A DNA stretch of 64,000 nt from Bradyrhizobium sp. LHD-71 (GCF_031157255.1 NZ_JAVIFX010000015.1:1-64000), one strand, 5' to 3'; shown: positions 1-9,491, counted from the first letter of the stretch. The notes: a model not told the origin generated them from the sequence alone. A program made the numbers and translations.

Positions 1-61
1 GAAAACGCCACTTCTGCAGGTAGTTGCGTTCGATCGTCCGGTCATAGCTGTTATCGCGCAT
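1..61 (-). CDS. 5' end of an unidentified gene, cut by the window edge
   Basis: A reverse-strand reading frame starts with ATG at 61 and runs off the left edge after 20 codons (MRDNSYDRTIERNYLQKWRF). A GGAGG ribosome-binding site lies 8 bases before the ATG, which is the main reason to believe it. The visible residues are polar and charged, with no signal peptide. Too little is present to assign a family. Confidence 0.5.
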   Translation of the reverse strand, partial: MRDNSYDRTIERNYLQKWRF

Positions 62-104
62 CGGATCGTCCTCCAGCGGAGCGATCCAATCACCGATTTA
101 GTGA

Positions 105-299
105 ACATGCACAATTGCGCTGATTGCGGTCGTCACGCTCAACGAAATCGTCTGGTTCAGCCTGGTGTCGCTGTTCTTTGGGGCTTCGCCGGTGCGCCGC
201 TTCTACCTCGTCGCCAAACGCTGGATCGATCGCGCCACAGGCGCCTTCCTTGGCGCTCTCGGCGCCCGCCTGCTCTGGCGGGTCGGCGACGCCGCGTGA
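105..299 (+). pseudogene. Remnant of a LysE/RhtB-family amino-acid exporter (C-terminal end only)
   Basis: An open frame ending in TGA at 297-299 encodes about 64 residues, including NEIVWFSLVSLFFGASPVRR and the tail DRATGAFLGALGARLLW. This matches the last transmembrane part of LysE/RhtB translocators, which are normally about 205 residues long. The frame is closed by a stop at 102-104, and the sequence just upstream belongs to the start region of the divergent gene at 61. The first two thirds of the exporter are therefore missing, and no start codon or ribosome-binding site is credible. The family call rests on the residue pattern only. Confidence 0.55.
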
Positions 300-544
300 A
301 ATCGTACCCTTGCGGGTCCGGCCCGATGGGCCGTTGCCAGGAAATCTGCTCGTCGCTTGCGATGTCCCTTGCCCGGGATATCGGTTGACCACCGTGCCTC
401 GCAGTCATACATCTTGAGCCGCGGTGCAAGCCGCCCCCGGGCCCGCGGGAAGGGTTGAACCCACTTGCAGCGTAGACTTGGCGCTTAGAGCCTTTGTGCA
501 GCCGGTATTGCGGGCCGTCGGCGATCCCATGCACGGAGGTTTCG
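300..544. other. Gap between exporter relic and ankyrin gene; no gene seen
   Basis: No frame with a plausible start and family resemblance was found. Short GC-rich inverted repeats (cccgggcccgcggg near 436) are present, but no clear terminator or promoter. It may be further decayed material from the same rearrangement that truncated the exporter. Confidence 0.4.
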
Positions 545-2194
545 ATGAACCGCTTGCCCGACCGGTCGAATCTCGACCATCTCAAGAAACAAGCCAAAGA
601 CCTGATCCGTCTGTACCGAAACCGCGATCGCGACGCGTTCGCGCGATTTCGTCATGCGCTGCCAGCGGCCATTGACCGGAGCGACGAGGAGATCGCCTCA
701 CTCAAACTCCGGCTACACGACGCGCAATCATGCGTGGCGCGCGAATATGGATTTGCATCCTGGTTGGACATGCGGACGTATGTCGAACTGCAAGCGGCGG
801 CGCGCGACGACGGGGCAGACCGCGTGCTTCAGTGGCTCAGGCTCGTATATTCCGGCGAGATCGCCGGCGGGCTCAATCGCGAAAATCCGCGCATTGCGGC
901 TCGAATGCTGGTTGAAGATCCGAATGTTGCAGCGGGCGGTCCCTATCTCGCCTGTGCAGTCGGGGATGAAGGCGCGCTGCGGCAGGCCACGCGGGCCGAC
1001 CCCGCATGGGTCAACCACCCGGGCGGACCGCTGCACGTGCCGCCGCTGCTCGCAATCACTCATTCGAGCTTGCTGCGACTGCCGGAGTTTCGTGAGCGTC
1101 TTCATCGTAGCGCGCGGTATCTGCTGTCCGCCGGCGCCGATCCCAATCAGAGGACCGGCAATCGCTGGCCGCCGGGATCCTTGAGCCAGCCGGATGACGA
1201 GCATCCCTTGTCCGCGCTTTATGGCGCTGCCGGGAAGAACCACGACGTCGCGCTGACGACGATGCTGCTCGATACCGGCGCCGATCCAAATGATGGGGAA
1301 TCGCTCTACCACTCTTTGGAAAGCCTCCCCTGCACCCGCGCGCTATTGGAGCACGGGGCCCGTATTGCCGAAACCAACGCGTTTTATCGCGTGTTCGATT
1401 TCGACAACCCGGACATGCTCGAACTGCTGCTGCAGAACGGCGCAGACCCGAACGAGCCCGCGCGCAATCCGCCCTTGACCGACTGGGGTTCGCCGCTGTT
1501 GTGGGCGATCAGGCGGCGGCGCTCGCGCCGGCACATCGAAGCGCTCTTGCAGGCAGGCGCCGATCCATCGGCGCGGACGCCGAGCGGTCTCAGCGCCTAC
1601 AGGCTGGCGCTGCAGTTTGGTCTGACTGACGTGGCCGACCTCCTGCAAGCGAACGGCGCCGCAGAACCGACCTCGGAAGGCGAGCGCTTCATCGCGGCAT
1701 GTGCGCGGAACGACGAGGCGGAGGCGCGACGCATTCACGCCCACCGCCCCGACCTGCCCGCTTCACTGCCGGACACGAGCCTGCGGATACTGCCCGACAT
1801 GGTCGCAGAGGGCGGCGACGACGGGGCGAAGCTGATGGTCAGGCTCGGCTGGCCGATTGCGACGCGCGGCGGCGACTGGGACGCATCGGCACTCAATCTC
1901 GCGGTCTTTCGCGGCAACGCCGGATTAACGCGATTTCTTCTGGAACACGGCGCAAGCTGGACGGAAGAGCACGGCTATGGCGGCAATGTCTGCGGCACAC
2001 TGGGATGGGCTTCGTGCAACGAACCGGTCGAGGGCGGAGACTGGGCGGAGTGCGCCCGGGCGCTGCTCGAGCATGACATGCCGGCAGCGAAGGCCGATCC
2101 CGACGCTCCGGAATGGCTTCTGCTGGACGGGCGACGGATGCGCTTTTCCGACGAGGTCACCGAGATCTTGCTTGGCGCTCGCAACCGCCCCTGA
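545..2194 (+). CDS. Ankyrin-repeat protein with N-terminal helical domain
   Basis: The 549-residue product begins with a helical segment (LKKQAKDLIRLYRN, then AREYGFASWLDM) common at the start of bacterial ankyrin proteins. Ankyrin units follow; recognisable ones include LLSAGADPNQ, LLDTGADPN, LLEHGARI, LLLQNGADPNEP, LLQAGADPS and FLLEHGAS. Such repeats bind partner proteins; the partner is unknown. No signal peptide is seen, so it is probably cytoplasmic. The ATG at 545 was chosen because GGAGG at 535-539 sits 5 bases before it; a longer frame from 494 lacks such a site. Flanking genes give no functional hint. Confidence 0.85.
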   Translation: MNRLPDRSNLDHLKKQAKDLIRLYRNRDRDAFARFRHALPAAIDRSDEEIASLKLRLHDAQSCVAREYGFASWLDMRTYVELQAAARDDGADRVLQWLRLVYSGEIAGGLNRENPRIAARMLVEDPNVAAGGPYLACAVGDEGALRQATRADPAWVNHPGGPLHVPPLLAITHSSLLRLPEFRERLHRSARYLLSAGADPNQRTGNRWPPGSLSQPDDEHPLSALYGAAGKNHDVALTTMLLDTGADPNDGESLYHSLESLPCTRALLEHGARIAETNAFYRVFDFDNPDMLELLLQNGADPNEPARNPPLTDWGSPLLWAIRRRRSRRHIEALLQAGADPSARTPSGLSAYRLALQFGLTDVADLLQANGAAEPTSEGERFIAACARNDEAEARRIHAHRPDLPASLPDTSLRILPDMVAEGGDDGAKLMVRLGWPIATRGGDWDASALNLAVFRGNAGLTRFLLEHGASWTEEHGYGGNVCGTLGWASCNEPVEGGDWAECARALLEHDMPAAKADPDAPEWLLLDGRRMRFSDEVTEILLGARNRP

Positions 2195-2382
2195 GCGGCG
2201 CGGCCCCATGACCGCGCCATCGCAAGCAGGCACCGCTTTCCCGAACATTGCGGCCGTTCCGGAAGGTCGCCTTGACAGGGAAAGCCTCGCCAGCGTCAAT
2301 TTTCAGCGCGCCGCAAGTTGCTCATGCCGCTGACACGTTACACCTGCAGCATGCATGCTTCGCCAGAGGTGGAGGGGCCGCA

Positions 2383-2901
2383 ATGCCGGAAGATGCGGAG
2401 AATGCGCGACTGCGCCGATGGCGAAGGCTGGCGATCGGGACATGGGCCGCCATGGCGGCCCTCGCCGCAGTCTCGTTCATGGCGATGTTCGTCATGGCCG
2501 CGACGGATCCCACCGAGAACATCGCGCTCAGCCGCAACGACGTGGTGAGCGCGCCTTCCGGCGAGCGCACCTGGCGCGGAACGTTCTGGAATCACTCCGA
2601 CAGCCTCTACACGAACCTCGACGCGGTCATCCTGTTTCTCGACAAGGACGGTAACCCCGTGGGTCAGGCTCGCGGCGGCGCCGAGCGTCTCGAGCCCGGC
2701 GAAACGTTCAACCTGCAGGCCACGCTGCCTGCCGATGCGGTGAACATGCGGATCTATCAGCTGCGGTGGACGAGCGACGGCGGCCATCGCGCCGTGCTCG
2801 GACCTTATCGACCATGGCCGTTCGGTTACGTCATGGACACCGAATGCGGCGAGCTGCGGCTGAAGATCGGATCGTGCGTGCCGCAACGTGAACGTAGCTG
2901 A
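2383..2901 (+). CDS. Membrane-anchored FxLYD-like protein
   Basis: This 172-residue protein has a charged N-terminus, one transmembrane helix at about residues 18-41, and an external beta domain. The domain pattern (WRGTFWNHSDSLYTNLDAVI, then LEPGETFNLQATLP) resembles FxLYD/DUF3426-type domains found on envelope proteins. A Cys pair near the C-terminus (TECGELRLKIGSC) could form a disulfide outside the membrane. The start at 2383 has a GGTGGAGG-type site about 7 bases upstream; a longer frame from 2248 lacks one. Function unknown. Confidence 0.7.
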   Translation: MPEDAENARLRRWRRLAIGTWAAMAALAAVSFMAMFVMAATDPTENIALSRNDVVSAPSGERTWRGTFWNHSDSLYTNLDAVILFLDKDGNPVGQARGGAERLEPGETFNLQATLPADAVNMRIYQLRWTSDGGHRAVLGPYRPWPFGYVMDTECGELRLKIGSCVPQRERS

Positions 2902-2995
2902 GAGACGGCGGCTTTCATGCGGCACAGCGCCCGCTCTTTAACTCAACGAGGATCTCTTCCAACCGAACGTCGCGCGAGTCGAGGCTGAAGAAACC

Positions 2996-3607
2996 CTACA
3001 AGGCTCTCAATCTCTGCGCCCAGACATTGGCCGGCCCATATGCCGTCTCGATCGATCGCGTCAGCCAAGCTCTCTGCTCAGGCGTAAGCAAAGGGAACGC
3101 GGCTTCGAAATCCAACTCGTCTTTCGCTCGCGGAGACTTGGCCTTGTAGAAGAGCTGAACCTCGGGGGCCAGAAAACGCACTCCTTGATCGTTGGCCGCT
3201 GCCAATTGCAGAAGCGGCTTCCTGACCTGCGAACAGCGACGGGACCGCCATTCCAAACCGTCGCCTTCATCCAGCATGATTTGAAAAGCCCATGCGGAGG
3301 ACCTGTCTTGCCGGCACCAAACGTCGTGGACGTTCCCACCTAGCACTTCTTCGATGCGCCAGAACCGCAACTGGCCAGGCGGATCGGCGACCCAACAATC
3401 CCAGCCGGAGAGATAGCGTCGCAGTGTCGTGGAATCACTGCGAAGCGCAAGGATGTCCGTGTCCGCATGCGACCGTACCTGTCGTCCCACAAAGTGGTCG
3501 ATGGCTTGCCCGCCGGCAATCCACCAGGGAAAAGTCGCGCCCCTGAACACTGTGGCAACTTCAACCGGTTTCAACGGCTTCCACGGCTTTTGATGTTCGT
3601 ACAGCAT
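2996..3607 (-). CDS. Nucleotidyltransferase-fold protein, aminoglycoside adenylyltransferase-like
   Basis: About 203 residues. The N-terminal part has the nucleotidyltransferase signature WWIAGGQAIDHFVGRQ followed by HADTDI, where the paired aspartates would hold the catalytic metal. The C-terminal part has LFYKAKSPRAKDELDFE, typical of the ANT(2'')-like family. These proteins are often annotated as resistance enzymes, but most chromosomal members have no proven substrate, so resistance should not be assumed. An in-frame TTG at 3634 is possible, but the ATG at 3607 is preferred; neither has a strong ribosome-binding site. It stands alone. Confidence 0.75.
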   Translation of the reverse strand: MLYEHQKPWKPLKPVEVATVFRGATFPWWIAGGQAIDHFVGRQVRSHADTDILALRSDSTTLRRYLSGWDCWVADPPGQLRFWRIEEVLGGNVHDVWCRQDRSSAWAFQIMLDEGDGLEWRSRRCSQVRKPLLQLAAANDQGVRFLAPEVQLFYKAKSPRAKDELDFEAAFPLLTPEQRAWLTRSIETAYGPANVWAQRLRAL

Positions 3608-3724
3608 GGACGTCAATGTAGCAGCAGTCCGCAACGGGAGCGCGCGGACTGTGGGATGGTCTTGCTCGATCGTCGCCGACCAGGCGCGCGAGCGTGCCGG
3701 AACTCAAGGCGGCGACCTCGGCCG

Positions 3725-4678
3725 CTACCTCACCGCGATCGGCGACACCGTTGAGCCGGAACCGCCCTGAATCTTGAGCGGCTGCATCACGAAGGCGAAT
3801 TCTCCGACGCCCTTTTGCGCAAGCTCATCAAGCTTGAGGTTCTCCAGGAGGTGGATGCCGTTCACGACGAGAGCGATCTGGTGCACGGGAAGCGACAGTT
3901 GCTTATCGGGGTTGGGCGAAACCTCGACCGGCCAGTTGTCGGCGCCGAGCAGCATCGGGTCTTTTGCGGCAAGCCAGAGTGCGGCCTGGACACCGATCCC
4001 CGGGCAGGATTTCACATAGCGCGGGTTGTCCTTGCCGTAGAGCTTGCCCCATCCGGTGTGGATGATCACCGCGTCCCCGGGCTGCAGCGTCAGGTTTTGT
4101 TTTTTCAGGGCGCCCTCGAGGTCGTCCACAGTGATTTCGTAGTTGTCGCCGAGCATGTCGACGCCCTTGAACCCCGCGACATCGATCAGGACGCCGCGCG
4201 TGAACAGCGCGCCCACGTTATGGATGCCGAATTTCTTGAATCCGGAGCGCTCGACGTTCTCGTCGACCTTCTGGCAGTTGTACCAGCTGTTGAGATGGGT
4301 CTGGTGCGCAAAGCCGTCGAACTGTGTGCCGACCTGGCCGATCTCGGTGATGACGACTTCCTCGTTCGAGCCTCGCATGTTGGAGAACTGGTTCATGAAG
4401 GTGGGTTTGGCATGCACGTCGAAGCGACGCGTCCCAAAGAATGCCATGCTGGGGCCGAGCACATGCGCGAGCTCGATCACCTCGCCGGCCTTGATCAGCT
4501 TTGCGGCGTTCAACACCGCTGCAGACTTCTGATGATTCGCGGACCCCCGCTCGTCGGAGGCGCCCCATTTCGACGGACAGCGCTGGTTTTCCGCCGGCAC
4601 GGTCCAGCTCGGGGCTTGCGCATTGGCAGCAGCGGAACACGCAAGCATGATCATCGCGCCCAAAGTGAGAGCTTTCAT
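3725..4678 (-). CDS. Exported cyclase-family (kynurenine formamidase-like) hydrolase
   Basis: The 317-residue product has a signal peptide (MKALTLGAMIMLACSAAANA, cleavage likely after the Ala-Asn-Ala) and then a cyclase/amidohydrolase domain of the PF04199 type. The hallmark metal-binding segment is GTQFDGFAHQTH, a variant of the usual HxGTHxDxPxH. A start at 4678 is supported by a GGGAGGGA site; a longer frame from 4744 would bury the signal peptide. Members hydrolyse amide or lactone bonds; the substrate here is not known. It stands alone, convergent with nothing obvious. Confidence 0.85.
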   Translation of the reverse strand: MKALTLGAMIMLACSAAANAQAPSWTVPAENQRCPSKWGASDERGSANHQKSAAVLNAAKLIKAGEVIELAHVLGPSMAFFGTRRFDVHAKPTFMNQFSNMRGSNEEVVITEIGQVGTQFDGFAHQTHLNSWYNCQKVDENVERSGFKKFGIHNVGALFTRGVLIDVAGFKGVDMLGDNYEITVDDLEGALKKQNLTLQPGDAVIIHTGWGKLYGKDNPRYVKSCPGIGVQAALWLAAKDPMLLGADNWPVEVSPNPDKQLSLPVHQIALVVNGIHLLENLKLDELAQKGVGEFAFVMQPLKIQGGSGSTVSPIAVR

Positions 4679-5051
4679 CTTTTGTCCCTCCCAAGAGAAG
4701 GTGCTCTGGAAACGGCACCTTGCGACGAATAATGCGGGCTCCATCCGAGCTGTTCAAGCTGCGGCGACATGCCTGAGACAATGCGCAGCGGGCATCAGGC
4801 TCGTTTGTTCATCTTACGCATGATCGCCGGGCTGGCTCGGATCGAGGGATCTCGAACGTCTCAGCTCGTGGCCGAGCACAAGTGTTTGCCTCTCATGCCG
4901 GGAGCATCTTGTTATCCGATCGGATAGCTGACCCGACTTCACGTCTGTCGACGCCTGCATACATGGATTGTGAAGCTCGCCGATGGCTCCCAGCTCTCTG
5001 GCAGCCGATAAATTATCGTGCTAGGACATGACCTTAAGCAGGATTTGGACG
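4679..5051. promoter_or_regulatory. Intergenic gap with a 14-bp perfect palindrome upstream of proA
   Basis: The 373-base gap between the divergent cyclase and proA has no credible gene. It holds a perfect palindrome TATCCGATCGGATA at 4913-4926, the right size and symmetry for a dimeric repressor site, about 125 bases before proA and 235 before the cyclase gene. No binding protein can be named. Confidence 0.4.
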
Positions 5052-6344
5052 ATGACCGCGCCGCTGAAAGCCATTGACGGCTCTGACGATCTTAACCTCC
5101 TGATGCACGACATCGGCCGGCGTGCGAAGGCCGCGGCGCGAATCCTAGCGCTGGCTGCGCCCGCGCAGAAGAACCGGGCGCTGGCGGCAATCGCTCGCGC
5201 GCTCCGCGCAGATGCGGCGGCCATCCTTGCCGCCAACGCCGAAGATGTTTCCGAGGCACGCGCAAACGGCACCACGGCCGCCTTCCTGGATCGACTGACG
5301 CTCGATCAAAAGCGCGTCGACGGTATCGCCGAGGCAATCGACACCATCCGCGAGATCGAGGATCCGGTCGGCAAAGTCACCGAACGCTGGACCCGGCCGA
5401 ACGGCATGACGGTCGAACGCGTCCGCGTGCCGCTCGGTGTGATCGGCGTCATCTTCGAGAGCCGACCGAACGTCGCGGCGGACGCCGGCGCGCTGTGCCT
5501 GAAAGCCGGCAATGCCGTGATCCTGCGCGGCGGCTCCGACAGCTTCCGATCCTGCCGGGCCATCCACGACAGCATCGTCAAGGGCCTGCGCGAGGCGAAC
5601 CTGCCGGAGGACGCGATCATCCTCGTGCCGACGCGCGACCGCGCGGCCGTCGGTCAGATGCTGGCAGGCCTCGATGGCACCATCGACGTGATCGTGCCCC
5701 GCGGCGGCAAGAGCCTTGTCGCGCGCGTGCAGGCGGAAGCGCGTGTGCCGGTGTTCGCGCATCTCGAGGGCTTGTGCCATGTCTATATCGACTGCGCGGC
5801 CAATCTCGATATGGCCAGATCCATTGTCGTCAACGCCAAGATGCGGCGCACCGGCGTCTGCGGTGCGGCCGAAACGCTGCTGGTCGATCGTGCCGCGGCA
5901 GACACCCATCTGAAGCCGCTGATCGATGCGCTGATCGCCGCCGGCTGCGAGGTGCGCGGCGACGCGGCGGTGCAGGCCGCTGACGCGCGCGTGAAGCTGG
6001 CGAACGAAGACGACTGGTCCACGGAGTATCTCGACTCCATCATCGCGGCCAAGGTCGTCGACGGCATAGGTCAGGCGATTGCACATATCGAGCGCTACGG
6101 CTCGCACCATACGGATTCGATCGTCACCGAAGACGCCGCGGCGGCGCAGCGCTTCCTGACCGAGGTCGACTCGGCGATTGTGCTGCACAACGCATCCACC
6201 CAATTCGCCGACGGTGGCGAATTCGGCTTCGGCGGCGAGATCGGCATCGCCACGGGCAAGTTCCACGCGCGCGGACCGGTCGGCGCCGAGCAGCTCACCA
6301 GTTTCAAGTACCGTGTGCTGGGAAGCGGCCAGACGCGCCCGTGA
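5052..6344 (+). CDS. proA: Glutamate-5-semialdehyde dehydrogenase
   Basis: The enzyme reduces gamma-glutamyl phosphate to glutamate semialdehyde with NADPH, the second step of proline synthesis. The 430-residue length fits ProA. Seen are the conserved [30 protein letters not shown], the catalytic Cys at about residue 270 in [13 protein letters not shown], and the C-terminal [20 protein letters not shown]. The start at 5052 (MTAPLK) was chosen over ATG 5028 because AGGA lies 9 bases before it. Its partner proB is not adjacent. The end overlaps nadD by 4 bases. Confidence 0.97.
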   Translation: MTAPLKAIDGSDDLNLLMHDIGRRAKAAARILALAAPAQKNRALAAIARALRADAAAILAANAEDVSEARANGTTAAFLDRLTLDQKRVDGIAEAIDTIREIEDPVGKVTERWTRPNGMTVERVRVPLGVIGVIFESRPNVAADAGALCLKAGNAVILRGGSDSFRSCRAIHDSIVKGLREANLPEDAIILVPTRDRAAVGQMLAGLDGTIDVIVPRGGKSLVARVQAEARVPVFAHLEGLCHVYIDCAANLDMARSIVVNAKMRRTGVCGAAETLLVDRAAADTHLKPLIDALIAAGCEVRGDAAVQAADARVKLANEDDWSTEYLDSIIAAKVVDGIGQAIAHIERYGSHHTDSIVTEDAAAAQRFLTEVDSAIVLHNASTQFADGGEFGFGGEIGIATGKFHARGPVGAEQLTSFKYRVLGSGQTRP

Positions 6345-6958
6345 GTTCGAACGAACGGATCGCCTTTCCACCCGTTGCCGATGGGCTTCGCATCGGCCTT
6401 TTGGGTGGCTCGTTCAATCCACCGCATGATGCGCATCGCGCGCTCAGCCTGTTCGCGCTGAAGCGTCTGCGGCTCGACCGCGTGTGGTGGCTGGTCTCTC
6501 CCGGCAATCCGCTCAAGGACACGCGCGACCTGCCCAGCCTCGACAAGCGGCTCAGGGCTGCGCGCGCGGTCGCCGACCATCCGGCCATTCACGTCACCGG
6601 CATCGAAGCGGCGATCAAGACGCGATACACCATCGACACGATAACCGAGCTGCGACGCCGCTTCCCGAATGTGCGCTTCGTCTGGCTGATGGGAGCCGAC
6701 AACCTGTCCCAGTTCCACCGCTGGCGCGACTGGCAGAGCATCGCCCGACAGGTTCCACTCGCGATCGTCGATCGCCCGTCCAACAGCCTGCGCGCACTTG
6801 CGTCGCCCGCCGCGCAGGCGCTGGCCAGGTATCGCCACCCTGAGAACGCGGCACCGAACCTGCTCGATTTCGGCACACCGGCCTGGGTGTTCCTGCACGG
6901 CCTGAAATCGCCCCTCTCCTCGACCGAACTCAGAAGCCACACAAAGCGGTCATCCTGA
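6341..6958 (+). CDS. nadD: Nicotinate-nucleotide adenylyltransferase
   Basis: Adenylates nicotinate mononucleotide in NAD synthesis. The N-terminal [20 protein letters not shown] is the nucleotidylyltransferase motif with the HxxH-type catalytic histidines, followed by [11 protein letters not shown] and [12 protein letters not shown]. The start is GTG at 6341, overlapping the proA stop in a GTGA junction, which implies translational coupling. Length 205 residues is normal. The proA-nadD-rsfS-rlmH order is standard for the order Hyphomicrobiales. Confidence 0.95.
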   Translation: MSSNERIAFPPVADGLRIGLLGGSFNPPHDAHRALSLFALKRLRLDRVWWLVSPGNPLKDTRDLPSLDKRLRAARAVADHPAIHVTGIEAAIKTRYTIDTITELRRRFPNVRFVWLMGADNLSQFHRWRDWQSIARQVPLAIVDRPSNSLRALASPAAQALARYRHPENAAPNLLDFGTPAWVFLHGLKSPLSSTELRSHTKRSS

Positions 6959-7033
6959 TCTGGCAGATTGAAACCGTTAACCCTACATGAGTAGGATCAC
7001 ACAGGGGCGCTTTAAGGATTCGGCGTCCCCAGG

Positions 7034-7486
7034 ATGAGGAAAGGAAAGGTCCTGACAACATCACCTGGTGCTTCTTCGGCTTTGAGCAAATCCGCAGTCA
7101 CCCGGACCGGCACACCGCCCGCGTCCGCCACGGTCTCGAAATCCCGGCCTGATGCCGCTGAGACCCTGAAAATTGTCCTCTCGCGCCTCGATGACATGAA
7201 GGCGGAGGACACCGTCACCATCGACCTGCGCGGCAAATCCACCATCGCGGACTACATGGTTGTCACGACCGGCCGGGCAAACCGGCATGTCGGCGCGATC
7301 GCGGAAAACGTGGTGAAGGAACTCGGTGAAGCCGGCATGAAGGGCGTTCACATCGAAGGACTGCCGAACTGCGACTGGGTTCTGATCGACACGGGCGACG
7401 TCATCGTCCACGTCTTCAGGCCGGAAGTGCGCTCGTTCTACAGCCTCGAGAAGATGTGGGCACCGCTGCGGTCCAAGGCGAGCTGA
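7034..7486 (+). CDS. rsfS: Ribosome silencing factor
   Basis: RsfS binds ribosomal protein L14 and blocks subunit joining in starvation. The conserved core runs from about residue 43 (ETLKIVLSRLDDMKAEDTV) through STIADYMVVTTGRANRHV and DWVLIDTGDVIVHVF to RSFYSLEKMW. The first 40 residues are a low-complexity Ser/Thr/Ala stretch not usual for the family, so the true start may be downstream; the ATG at 7034 has only a distant AAGGA (7016-7019). Located between nadD and rlmH as in most bacteria. Confidence 0.9.
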   Translation: MRKGKVLTTSPGASSALSKSAVTRTGTPPASATVSKSRPDAAETLKIVLSRLDDMKAEDTVTIDLRGKSTIADYMVVTTGRANRHVGAIAENVVKELGEAGMKGVHIEGLPNCDWVLIDTGDVIVHVFRPEVRSFYSLEKMWAPLRSKAS

Positions 7487-7536
7487 GTCACGCCCGAGGT
7501 CGCAGCGAGCGGGTTGCCCGGATAAAGAAGGAGTCT

Positions 7537-8019
7537 ATGCGCCTCCTTGTGATCGCGGTCGGCCGCTTGAAGAGCGGCCCGGAACGAGACCTTGTCGAAC
7601 GCTACCGCGAGCGTTTCACCGACATGGCGCGCAAGCTGGGCTTCCGCGGCCTGACCATCAACGAAATTCCGGAGAGCCGCGCGCGCGACGTAGCGGCCCG
7701 CATGGCGGAAGAAGCCGCTGCAATCGCAACCCTTATTCCTGAAGGCGCGCTCACCGTCGCCCTCGACGAACGCGGCAAGGCAATCGATAGCGCGGCGTTC
7801 GCCCGGCAACTCGGCCGTTGGCGAGACGAATCGATCGCAACCGTTGTATTTGTGATCGGCGGAGCAGACGGACTTTCGCCTGAATTGCGGCGCACGATCA
7901 AAACCGTATTCGCCTTCGGCGCAATGACCTGGCCTCATCAACTCGTGCGGATCATGCTGATGGAGCAGATTTACCGGGCGGCGACGATCCTGGCCGGCCA
8001 TCCCTATCACCGCGCGTGA
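7537..8019 (+). CDS. rlmH: 23S rRNA (pseudouridine-1915-N3) methyltransferase
   Basis: A SPOUT-fold methyltransferase that modifies pseudouridine 1915 in helix 69 of 23S rRNA on assembled ribosomes. Its 160 residues show the knot signatures FVIGGADGLSPELRR and FGAMTWPHQLVRIMLMEQIY, which bind S-adenosylmethionine and form the dimer. The ATG at 7537 follows AAGGAG by a normal distance; the longer frame from 7456 would overlap rsfS. Same operon as rsfS. Confidence 0.96.
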   Translation: MRLLVIAVGRLKSGPERDLVERYRERFTDMARKLGFRGLTINEIPESRARDVAARMAEEAAAIATLIPEGALTVALDERGKAIDSAAFARQLGRWRDESIATVVFVIGGADGLSPELRRTIKTVFAFGAMTWPHQLVRIMLMEQIYRAATILAGHPYHRA

Positions 8020-8048
8020 GTTCCTGACCGTCTTGAGAGCCGACCTGA

Positions 8049-9491
8049 ATGCTTGAGCTGAACCGATCCGCGGCAGAACGGCAATCGGACGCGCAACATG
8101 GCGCAAACCATCTGCACTTGGTCTTCGTTGCGCTGACGAGCCTGATCGCCATCGCTGCGGCGCAGGGTGCCAACGCGCAAGTGCCCGATCCCGCGCCAGC
8201 TGCGCAGGCCGCCCCGTCCGACCCCGTGACTGATGCCAAAAGCGATGCGAAGACCGATGCAAAGCCCGACGCCAAATCCGAAGTCTCGTCGATCGAGGAC
8301 GTCATCAAGAAGCACGAGCAGGAGCTCGAACAGGCGCGCAACAGGCAGCGCGACGCGATCGAGGCCGAAAACAAGCTGAAAGCGGAGATCGCGTCGATCG
8401 GGCAGGATCGCAACAAGCTCAATCAGCAGCTGATCGACGTCGCAGGGCGCGTGCGCGCCGTCGAGGGCCGGATCGCCGACTCGGAGAACCGGTTGCGCAC
8501 GCTCGACACCCGCGAGACGACGATCCGCAACTCGCTGGACGCGCGCCGCGCCGAGACCACCGAAGTGCTCGCGGCGCTCCAACGCGCCGGGCGGCGGGCG
8601 CCGCCGGCGCTGATGGTGCGGCCCGAGGATGCGCTGCAGTCGCTGCGCACGGCCATGCTGCTCGGCGCGGTGGTGCCTGAGATGCGTGCGCGCGCCGAGC
8701 GCCTGATCGCCGACCTCGGCAATCTCGTCAGCATCCGAAAAGAGGCCGGCGAGCAGAAGAACCGGCTGCTGGCCGACCGCGACAGCCTGACGAACGACCA
8801 GCGACGCCTTGCGGCGCTGATCGAGGAGCGCCAGCGGCAGCAGGCAAGTGCGGAAAAGGACATGGAGGCGGAACGCAGCCGGGCCGCTGAGCTGTCGAAA
8901 GAGGCCGACAATCTGCGCGACCTGATCGCGAAGATGGAACAGGATCTCAAAAGCGCAGCGAAAGCGGCTGCAGCGGCGAAACTCGCGGAAGCTGCAAAAG
9001 CGAACGCGAAAAGCAACGCAAAGGATCCGGGACGGCTCACCCCGGCGATCGCTTTCGCCTCGGCAAAGGGCCTTCTGCCGATGCCGGTTAACGGCCCCAA
9101 AATACGCAGTTTCGGGAGTTCCGACGGGACCGGCGGCGTGGAAAGAGGCATTTCGGTGGCGGCGCGGGCCGGCGCGCAGGTCACAACTCCGTGCGATGGC
9201 TGGGTTGTGTATTCAGGCCCGTTTCGGAGCTATGGACAACTCTTGATCCTCAATGCTGGTGGCGGGTATCATGTCTTACTTGCCGGCATGGAGCGAATTT
9301 CGGTCAACATCGGTCAGTTCGTACTGACGGGCGAACCGGTGGGGACGATGGGAACGGCATCTCAGGTTGCCTCGATGCTGGCGGCCGCTCCCAGTCAGCC
9401 AGTCCTCTATATCGAGTTTCGGAAGGACAACGCTCCTATCGATCCAGGCCCATGGTGGGCCGCAAGTGAAGGCGAAAAGGTTCGCGGATGA
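8049..9491 (+). CDS. EnvC-like murein hydrolase activator with degenerate LytM domain
   Basis: The 480-residue product has an N-terminal hydrophobic export segment ending near ANAQ, an acidic/Ala-Lys linker, a long coiled coil (about residues 80-310) and a C-terminal LytM/peptidase-M23 domain. The zinc ligands of active M23 enzymes are lost: the expected HxGID is RGISVAA and the HxH is YHVLLAG. This is the state seen in EnvC and similar activators, which switch on amidases during division rather than cut murein themselves. The stop overlaps the ctpA start in an ATGA junction. Confidence 0.88.
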   Translation: MLELNRSAAERQSDAQHGANHLHLVFVALTSLIAIAAAQGANAQVPDPAPAAQAAPSDPVTDAKSDAKTDAKPDAKSEVSSIEDVIKKHEQELEQARNRQRDAIEAENKLKAEIASIGQDRNKLNQQLIDVAGRVRAVEGRIADSENRLRTLDTRETTIRNSLDARRAETTEVLAALQRAGRRAPPALMVRPEDALQSLRTAMLLGAVVPEMRARAERLIADLGNLVSIRKEAGEQKNRLLADRDSLTNDQRRLAALIEERQRQQASAEKDMEAERSRAAELSKEADNLRDLIAKMEQDLKSAAKAAAAAKLAEAAKANAKSNAKDPGRLTPAIAFASAKGLLPMPVNGPKIRSFGSSDGTGGVERGISVAARAGAQVTTPCDGWVVYSGPFRSYGQLLILNAGGGYHVLLAGMERISVNIGQFVLTGEPVGTMGTASQVASMLAAAPSQPVLYIEFRKDNAPIDPGPWWAASEGEKVRG

